64,000 bases of DNA from Chrysaora quinquecirrha (lineage: Eukaryota; Cnidaria; Scyphozoa; Semaeostomeae; Pelagiidae). The notes beneath the pieces are model-generated. The model searched no databases, was not told the DNA's origin, and saw only the letters and a program-made list of their open reading frames with translations. Below, one piece after another: positions 58,001 to 64,000 of the stretch. Each line of letters starts with the position of its first letter. Positions within the stretch are counted from its first letter, which is position 1. A program made the position numbers and the translations under genes. Location of the stretch: assembly GCA_014526335.1 (NCBI GenBank), contig JACTAT010000120.1, forward strand, positions 1-64,000, in the 5' to 3' direction.

Positions 58001-61000
58001 AGGCTATTTTCATAATGTATAGTCTTTAGCTATATTGATTTAATATGGCTAAACTAGAGATTCAAGTTTAATATGGAGAAATCAGAGCGCAAGTCATTCT
58101 CATACGTATTCTTTATACTACCCTGACAGATTTGTTCACCTTCAGTTCATTTAAAAATGCCTATCCCCTTGCCAATGGTTCAAACAATAAGCTTCAATTC
58201 GCAAACCCTGTCACGCAAAGATTAATTCTCACTCCTCTCTGCACAGGAGGCACCTTCTATTTCTAAAAGTTCCGAAGAGTTCAAAATTTGGCAATGTGAC
58301 AAAATGAGGGAAGCTCTTGTCTCTTGTGTACAACTAATAATTTTACCTCCATTCTTTTTTAGTTTGAAAATCACAGTGATGAAAATTTATCTTACCCATG
58401 TTATTTGGTTTTAGTTCATCTAATTCCATTTTCGAGAGCTTGCCTTTGGTTGAGGCAACAAAAGCATTCCACAAAGTTGAGCTGTCAATTATATCTTTTG
58501 GCGCAACATCCTTCTGTTGATGGAGAAAATTATATCAGGTTCACAATTAAGGTTATCTATCTGTCTATCTATCTATCTAATTGTACTGTACATTAACCTA
58601 TAAATAGGTATTACGTACAATGGTTAGTATGTTAGTATATAGGTTAATTAAGTTAGAGGAAATTAAAATAAGACAAGCAATAAATAAGAAAATAAGTATT
58701 TTGGCAGCGTGACCCCATGAAGGTTCATATTCATATTAATTCAGGTTCATAGATCCTTTTGATCATAATAGGATAAACAACAAAACTTTAGGGTATGTCA
58801 GAGGCAGAAATTGAACATCTAAACGGGTTGGGCTAAGAGGCCTAAATTTTGGACAATCCCAGAAAAGGTGCTGTGGCATCGTGGTGTAATCCAGCTGACC
58901 CGTGGTGTCAAGAGCTCAGTGTGGTCAGGGTTCGAGCCCAGCCACGGTAGCGTCACAGCCAGGATTGAGGTCTCAATTAGTTAACCTACTACTGAGATCC
59001 TAGCGACTGGCACTAAAATACCATTTCACCTTCACCTGTTGTATTTTGTTCTGTTTACCACAGAAAAGTATGTGATTTTGCTAGTCATGTGTGTTTGCTA
59101 GGGACTGGGCATAATTTCCAACGAAAATGAAATACTTTTCAAAGCACCCCATAATTTCTCCATGTGGCAGTATGTAAATTTTTTATATGCCTCTGATAAA
59201 GAATCTATATCTACCAAATAATAAGAACTTGAACTTTCTGAGAGTTCAGAGCTTGAAAAATATTTCTCTGTAAAGTGACAAAATAATTTCACACCATTGA
59301 AGAGTAGCTAGTATATACTTTTTATTAAAACAATGTTGTTTACCCTTGCAGGTTTCTGTTTTCTTTTCTTTTTTGCTTTGACACTCTCATTAACTGATTC
59401 TTGGTTTTCTTCATTTCCCTACAAGTTTGAGAAGAGCAAAATGGTCTTGATATTTGCCATGATAGAGGGGGTAGAAGACGTGGGAACTAACTGTTTGATC
59501 CTATCGCAGGATAGGGGGTCAGCTCAGACAAATATTTGGAAGCAGGATCTTGATACCAAATTTCTTTGGGAGAACTGGGATAGGCTATTAAGAAAATTGC
59601 AGATTGGATTTCGGGTTTATGATATGGACCAATTTTAACAGAGATTCTTCCATTTTACCATAAGTGATTTTTTCCCTCTCAAAGATGAGATTTTTCTGAC
59701 AGATCAAGATCTATGCAAGAAAGTTAGTGAATAGAATTCTGAAAACTAGTGCCATAAAGTATCGAACACTCAATTACTTTTAGTTAGTTTCAAGTAATTC
59801 TTCAGATCCAGTGACTTAGGGATGTAAAAGCAATACATTGTTTGGACCAGAGACTCACAGAATTTTATTAGGATATTCTAAAAAGCTTTTACAGGATTTT
59901 ATGGAGAAACAAATGACTTTTTCTAACATTTAAATGGTGAACTGAAGTGAGTTGACCACAAAGTTGTGGTGAGTTGACAAAAAATACAGTGAAAATTTTA
60001 ACTAAAATGTGTGGCAAATTGGTCCTGATGGTGAGTTGGCAGTGTTGGAAGTTGAGAAGAAACTTCAGTTGAAAAACCTCATGAACTTAACTTAAAATCA
60101 CTACCTTTAGTTTCATAAGTGTATGTTTGACACAATAATAGTCATAGAATGTAATTCTTTTAGCTTTGTACTTATGAACACATATTTTTTTTATAAGAAA
60201 CACTTAATAAGAAACCCAGACTCTCGAATGGCAAAAATTTAAGAAACTCCAGTACTGGAACTTTATTGAGTAGGAACTTTCCACCTCAGACAGGGAAAAT
60301 GTTCTTCTATTTTCCGTGTTTTGTCCACAATAAAGCATTTCTGTGACAAGCAGACAAACAGGAAACCCATATGCATGCAAATACGATCGATATAAATGGG
60401 TTTGGAACATCATTCAGTCTGATTCTGATTCAGATAGAATAACTATGTTGCCAATATGAATATTCAAGAAACTCACAAGAAACTTTCAGTATGCAAAATC
60501 TGAAAATTTTAAGAAATTTTCAGTAGATACTACTGAATCAATTTTTTAGCTTCTGATTGATTGATTGACGTCTATCTAGGGGCCATCGACTTTCGATTTT
60601 CGTATTTCTTAACGGCTTTTGGCCGTTATGGGGGGAGGGGTTTTACACTCGGCCGTTAAGAAAATTAAAATCAACTAACCTTTTGAAAAATGTTTTGAAT
60701 TCTTCGATTTTACCGATAACTTAATGATATTGCCCTTTTTAGGCCATAAAAACACTTGGTTCTAGGCGTAACTATTTTAGGCCAGTCGGAAAAATCCGGG
60801 AAAAATTTAGCACATGGCCGTTAAGGGGTAGGGGGGTGGGGGTTCCGATCTTAACGGCCAAATGCCGTTAAAGAATACGAAAATCGAAAGTCGATGGCCC
60901 CCTAGAGGTATGCATGCATGGTGTGGTGTTACATATGATATATCATGTCATTAATATCAATAACCTCTGAGATCTCATCCTGTTTCCTTTTCCTCTTTGA

Positions 61001-61282
61001 AGTTGTTGGTTCAGTTTGTTCTTCTGTAAAATTAGAGAAATACTTGAAGGTTAAAAACTTTTAACAGACAGACTGACAGACTCATCAGACAACTTGCCCT
61101 TGCGTGTGTGTTTGTTCACGCCAGAACCACAAACAGACAGACTACGTTTATCGCATTTACATTTTAAGGGCGGGTAGACACAGTGTGAACCATGCTTAAC
61201 AGTAAAATCAAATAAAAACGATTTAAAACAATTTTATGAGCTTACCAATCCACCATTGATCATCTTCCAGATCGTCCGCCAT
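52024..61282 (-). CDS. CMSS1: CMSS1 (Cms1 ribosomal small subunit homologue), one internal stretch not located
   Basis: Exons: 61282-61246, 61023-60965, 58513-58396, 57157-57086, then 54974-54887, 53485-53397, 52107-52024. It starts [13 protein letters not shown] as in vertebrate CMSS1. A basic KRKRK stretch follows, then [13 protein letters not shown] and [17 protein letters not shown]. The later exons give [38 protein letters not shown] and IPE, and the C-terminus [11 protein letters not shown]...EGEVKFALF. The GTPNR and FDWN segments match the DEAD-box-related core of the family. About 60-70 residues between 57086 and 54974 (the CPKW...AKHIK region of human CMSS1) were not found. The donor after 60965 is GTTATT, which is weak. 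The yeast homologue is linked to the small-subunit processome, and a nucleolar role is expected here. The gene is head-to-head with HPS1. Confidence 0.93.
52430..52870. repeat. Diverged relative of MITE L
   Basis: It contains TAAATCTCAAGATATTGAG and TATTATCGATTTTATGAG blocks in the same order as 47690-48010, with inverted flanks around ATATTGAGTTTTCGA / TCGAAAACTCTATT. It is in the 3' flank side of CMSS1 intron 7. Confidence 0.55.
54219..54629 (+). mobile_element. MITE family A, reference full-length copy
   Basis: Perfect 16-bp terminal inverted repeats CAACCTCGTCCCCAGG / CCTGGGGACGAGGTTG over 411 bases, no coding capacity. Three other copies (1774-2045, 36795-37136, 47024-47424) are partial. 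It lies in the CMSS1 intron between the exons 54974-54887 and 53485-53397. Confidence 0.92.
57390..57905 (-). mobile_element. 5'-truncated LINE, ORF2 C-terminus and 3' tail
   Basis: On the minus strand 57905-57561 encodes about 114 residues with the order [54 protein letters not shown] and [12 protein letters not shown]. This is the typical C-terminal end of reverse transcriptases of CR1/Jockey-like LINEs. The 3' end runs into a (CATA)n microsatellite at about 57393-57424, as is usual for such elements. The catalytic part is missing. It lies in the CMSS1 intron between 58396 and 57157. Confidence 0.82.
58866..59038 (+). mobile_element. tRNA-derived SINE (family B), copy 5
   Basis: It starts AAGGTGCTGTGGCATCGTGG, has an intact B box GGTTCGAGCCC and ends CCATTTCACCTTCACC. 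It is near-identical to the copy at 6443, suggesting recent activity. It is in a CMSS1 intron. Confidence 0.85.
60178..60556. mobile_element. MITE family D, one end lost
   Basis: The left end ACACATATTTTTTTTATAAG and interior are the reverse complement of 40293-40622. The right terminal repeat is replaced by unrelated sequence. Confidence 0.65.
60576..60905. mobile_element. MITE family H with ~53-bp terminal inverted repeats
   Basis: Both ends read CTAGGGG(G)CCATCGACTTTC inward and continue through CGTATT and TTAACGGC to GGCCGTTA with few mismatches. GC-rich inner loop with GGGGGG runs. It lies about 60 bases from CMSS1 exon 2. Confidence 0.9.
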
Positions 61283-61517
61283 TTTGAAACAACGTTTTGA
61301 AGAAGAGGCCCGGTTATAAACAAGAAGAAGCACGTGATCAGCACGAATCATGTGATCAGCATCAGTCACAAAAAGTCAATGCAAAAAGTAAAGCAAAGGA
61401 AGGATAAAAAGATGGGTGAAGTGGCTTTGCTTCGTGGGACCAAGTAAATTTCGAAAACTGGGGTACCTATTGCTTTCACTCTGTGATATTTGCATTAAAC
61501 AAGAGGCAAAAGTAGGT
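61283..61517. promoter_or_regulatory. Bidirectional promoter of CMSS1 and HPS1 with paired E-boxes
   Basis: The two start codons are 235 bases apart and point away from each other. The interval has two direct copies of an E-box module, CACGTGATCAGCA at 61331 and CATGTGATCAGCA at 61349, spaced 18 bases. CACGTG and TCATGTGA are binding-site types of the MITF/TFE bHLH-zip factors that control lysosomal genes in other animals; use here is inferred. No TATA box is obvious. Confidence 0.65.
61412..61447 (+). promoter_or_regulatory. Short upstream ORF before HPS1
   Basis: ATG in a good context (AAGATGG) opens the 11-codon frame MGEVALLRGTK, which stops before the HPS1 start. If it lies in the mRNA leader it could lower translation of HPS1. 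Confidence 0.35.
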
Positions 61518-63769
61518 ATGAAGTTTTTGGGTGCATTCAATACTCTTCCCGACATTGTTTTTACATGGCATGACAAGTCCTTTTTGTCCCATCTTCAAAG
61601 CACACTTGTTGGTCAAGGATATCCAGATGACTTCAGTTTGGATGATGAGGATATGAAATTAAATGTCATCAGTCAATTCTTTTCACCCCTCATTGCATCA
61701 CAGAAATATATGACAAATATTGGTGATCCTTTATCAACAATCACGTGTGAAAATGGCAGCATAGTTGCAATCCAGAATTATGATAACTTGTTTTACATTG
61801 CACTTTGTGGGAATGGGGAGGAATCAGAATGGTTCCTGCATAAGAAGATAGCAGCTTTCAGGTATTTAGTTGGAATGTTATATGGCTCAGCAACTGAGCA
61901 GCTAAAGCCATCGTTAAGAAATGTTAGACAGCAAAGGTGGAAAGCATTGGGAAACCTACTTGAGACATGGCAAATTCTTTCTCAGCAAGAGCAAATGTTT
62001 CTGGTTGAATCTTTGGAAAGACTTCATGTCAATCCTATGCTTAATACAGTATGTTTGAATCTGCTTGAAGATGTTCTTTCCAAAGCAAACAAAGAAGGTC
62101 ATGCAGTCCATTCACTTCTACTTGTCAACAATAAATTGCTTGGGCTGTATTCAATTCAAAATGCTCCCGAGCTTCGAACATCTGATATCCTTATGCTAAC
62201 AGTTTTCTTAAAAGAAAAATTTAGATATGAAGACAGGACAGTGCCATTTTCAGTTCACAGAGCTCCTTTACAACTTCAAAGCATCAAAACTGTTGAAAGT
62301 GATACTTCAACTTGTTTTTTGGAGAGAGAAAACCAAAACTCATCTCCTATTGATCTGGTAGAAACACCAAAAGATGAGAAAACTAAACAAACCAATGATT
62401 CACCCTCATCTTGTGTAGAATATCTTTCAGCAAACTCAACACCTCTCATGAATCCCATGTCCTCCATTCAAGAGGGATATCATACCCCACATGGGGGCTC
62501 CCCAACTTTGCTTGAGGCTTGCAGCAGCCAGATGGTCATTTGGAAAATGAAGTAACTACCCTAGATGACGATGAATCTAGCAGTTTTTCTCAAACTCCTT
62601 GTGAAGATCCTAAAGAAACTGAAAGTAAAGAGGATTCTGTGGAAAGAAATGAAGTTGAGACTTTTCAACTATCTTTATTTTTAAAGACAGCTGAGTGTTC
62701 ATACACTCCTCATACAATCGATTTCATAAAGCTCGACTCTGCTACTGTTTTGATAACAATTTCAGAATCAAGACTTGTTAATTTTTCATTGATCCTAAGC
62801 CATATCATTGACATGCTGACTCATTTCACTCAAAAAGGCCAACACAGTTCATATCTTGAGACCTATTCAGGTGCAAAAGTGTATGAGAAAACTGATAACC
62901 TTTTCAAGAAACTTGTTGATGGTATTTATAGTAATCATGAACTTCAGTTCAAATGGTTGATTGACAATGTTGTGTTATTGAAGAATCAATGGGAAACTGT
63001 GAAACAAAATGGCTTGAAAGCTCATCTCGAGTCAGCTGAACAGGAGTTAACACCAAAGTTGGAGGCCTCAGTAACTGCTGTTAAACAGACTACAAAGGCT
63101 ATCTTTACATTCATTTTCATTAATCAAAGACCTCCAAAGCAAGGGAGAGTTGAGCGTCACTTGAGAGTAATCTCAAACATTAGGGAAATTGCTGCAAGTA
63201 AACTGTCTTATTTCAGCAGCTACTTACAAGTGCGTGGACAAAGAAATGTCACCATGACAGCCTATAATAATGACTTCCCTGGTTTGGTTCATTTTATCTA
63301 TATCAATAGAACAACCAACCAGCTAACTGCCCCAACTATCAATCAACAAAGTCAATCATCTATGCATTCAATTCAACATTTGATAAAACAAAAAGTCTGG
63401 GAGATGTGGCAATATGCAGAGAACCATGTGACTAAGGGTTATGCATCATTTATTATCAAGCATTCAGATCTTACATACTCGTATTTCCTGTGGTTTGAAG
63501 ATGCCATGGGTAAACCATTGTCAGTTCAGAAACTGCCAAAGGTGGATCATGGTAAAAACTTAACTGGCATATTCTCTAGTAACTTTTACAATGACCTTAT
63601 TAGACAGTGTTTCCCCACAATGTCATTGGATGCTGTACACTGCTATGAATTATTTTGTGTGCATATTGGGATTGTTAGCAGTCGGTTCATTGCTACATCA
63701 TGCAAGAAACTTGCTAACAGACTGTGGGAGACTTCAGGGGAAGCTAGCTCTCCAATTGGACTATTGTGA
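61518..63769 (+). CDS. HPS1: HPS1 homologue (BLOC-3 subunit), intronless, one apparent frameshift
   Basis: The start is ATG 61518 (MKFLGAFNTLPDIVFTW), which aligns with the vertebrate start MK...VLFYW. The frame is also open further upstream but without an ATG. The frame runs to TAA 62553-62555. The next frame is open from 62516 to 63769 and continues the family alignment. The shift lies between these points and is consistent with one missing base near the TT at 62519-62520. In total it is about 750 residues (human about 700). The N-terminal part is the longin-type region of HPS1 (VAIQNYDNLFYIALCGNG, LHKKIAAFRYLVGMLYG, SQQEQMFLVESLERL). The C-terminal part is strongly conserved (RNVTMTAYNNDFPGLVHFIY, KVWEMWQYA, YSYFLWFEDAMGKPL, CYELFCVHI). 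HPS1 with HPS4 forms BLOC-3, the exchange factor for Rab32/38 in lysosome-related organelle formation. No intron is visible, in contrast to the many exons of the human gene. Confidence 0.93.
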
Positions 63770-63821
63770 TTTATGAACATAATTGGATGGAAGTTTTCAT
63801 TCAAAAAGATGTTTTATAGAA

Positions 63822-63827
63822 ATTAAA
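63822..63827 (+). terminator. Candidate poly(A) signal ATTAAA for HPS1
   Basis: ATTAAA lies 52 bases after the TGA-type end of the HPS1 frame. The remaining sequence to 64000 shows no further exon. Confidence 0.45.
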
Positions 63828-64000
63828 GTACCACTTTGGAGATAATTCATTCTTATAAAGGAAATCAATTTATTGTAGCTTTAAACAGCTTTGCAAGAAG
63901 CTCATGCATCTGAACACAACTAAAGCTTCTTGATTGGACCATATTTTGGCAATCACATCTTTCAGAAAAATCTTTTCCTACATTGCCACCAGTGCAAAGA

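Overview
This is animal nuclear DNA: AT-rich, with spliced genes using GT-AG introns and intergenic and intronic space full of short inverted-repeat transposons (MITEs), tRNA-derived SINEs and minisatellites. There is no bacterial gene organisation. The gene content is metazoan. The style (secreted LamG-PAN protein, type II glycosyltransferase, digestive carboxypeptidase, dense MITEs) suggests a cnidarian, perhaps an anthozoan. That placement is inference from content only.

Layout. The left end (1-2.0 kb) holds a hairpin repeat, a 21-bp minisatellite and a MITE fragment. OSCP1 runs on the minus strand (9505 to 2081, its last exons beyond the left edge). A glycosyltransferase-like gene with a Cys-repeat stem lies on the minus strand at 11.6-13.5 kb. 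After a minisatellite region comes a single-exon gene of unknown function on the plus strand (17208-18326). A four-exon secreted LamG-PAN protein lies on the plus strand (19795-27649), with a nested 1.5-kb transposon in its second intron and another element abutting its stop codon. The last coding exon of an unrecognised basic, Ser-rich protein lies on the minus strand (28918-30359). A repeat-rich gap follows (30.4-34.4 kb). A complete nine-exon procarboxypeptidase A is on the minus strand (46618 to 34443), its introns hosting at least nine mobile elements. The 46.6-52 kb stretch has no recognisable gene but holds two paralogous repeats that carry different insertions. CMSS1 is on the minus strand (61282 to 52024) and is head-to-head with HPS1 on the plus strand (61518-63769).

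The exon models were assembled by eye from splice sites, reading phase and family conservation. Carboxypeptidase A and the LamG-PAN gene are complete and consistent in phase throughout. OSCP1 and CMSS1 each lack one internal stretch that I could not find. HPS1 is uninterrupted by introns but carries one apparent frameshift, which leaves open a retrocopy, a sequencing error or a natural single-exon gene.

The genes do not form one pathway: a solute-carrier partner, a Golgi-type transferase, secreted and digestive proteins, a ribosome-assembly factor and a lysosome-related-organelle factor. I found no CRISPR-like, defence-island or other obviously new multi-gene system. The most interesting signals are the Cys-repeat transferase, the HPS1/CMSS1 shared promoter with paired E-boxes, the natural empty and filled transposon sites near 47-49 kb, and the probable loss or concealment of an OSCP1 exon inside a transposon-filled intron.
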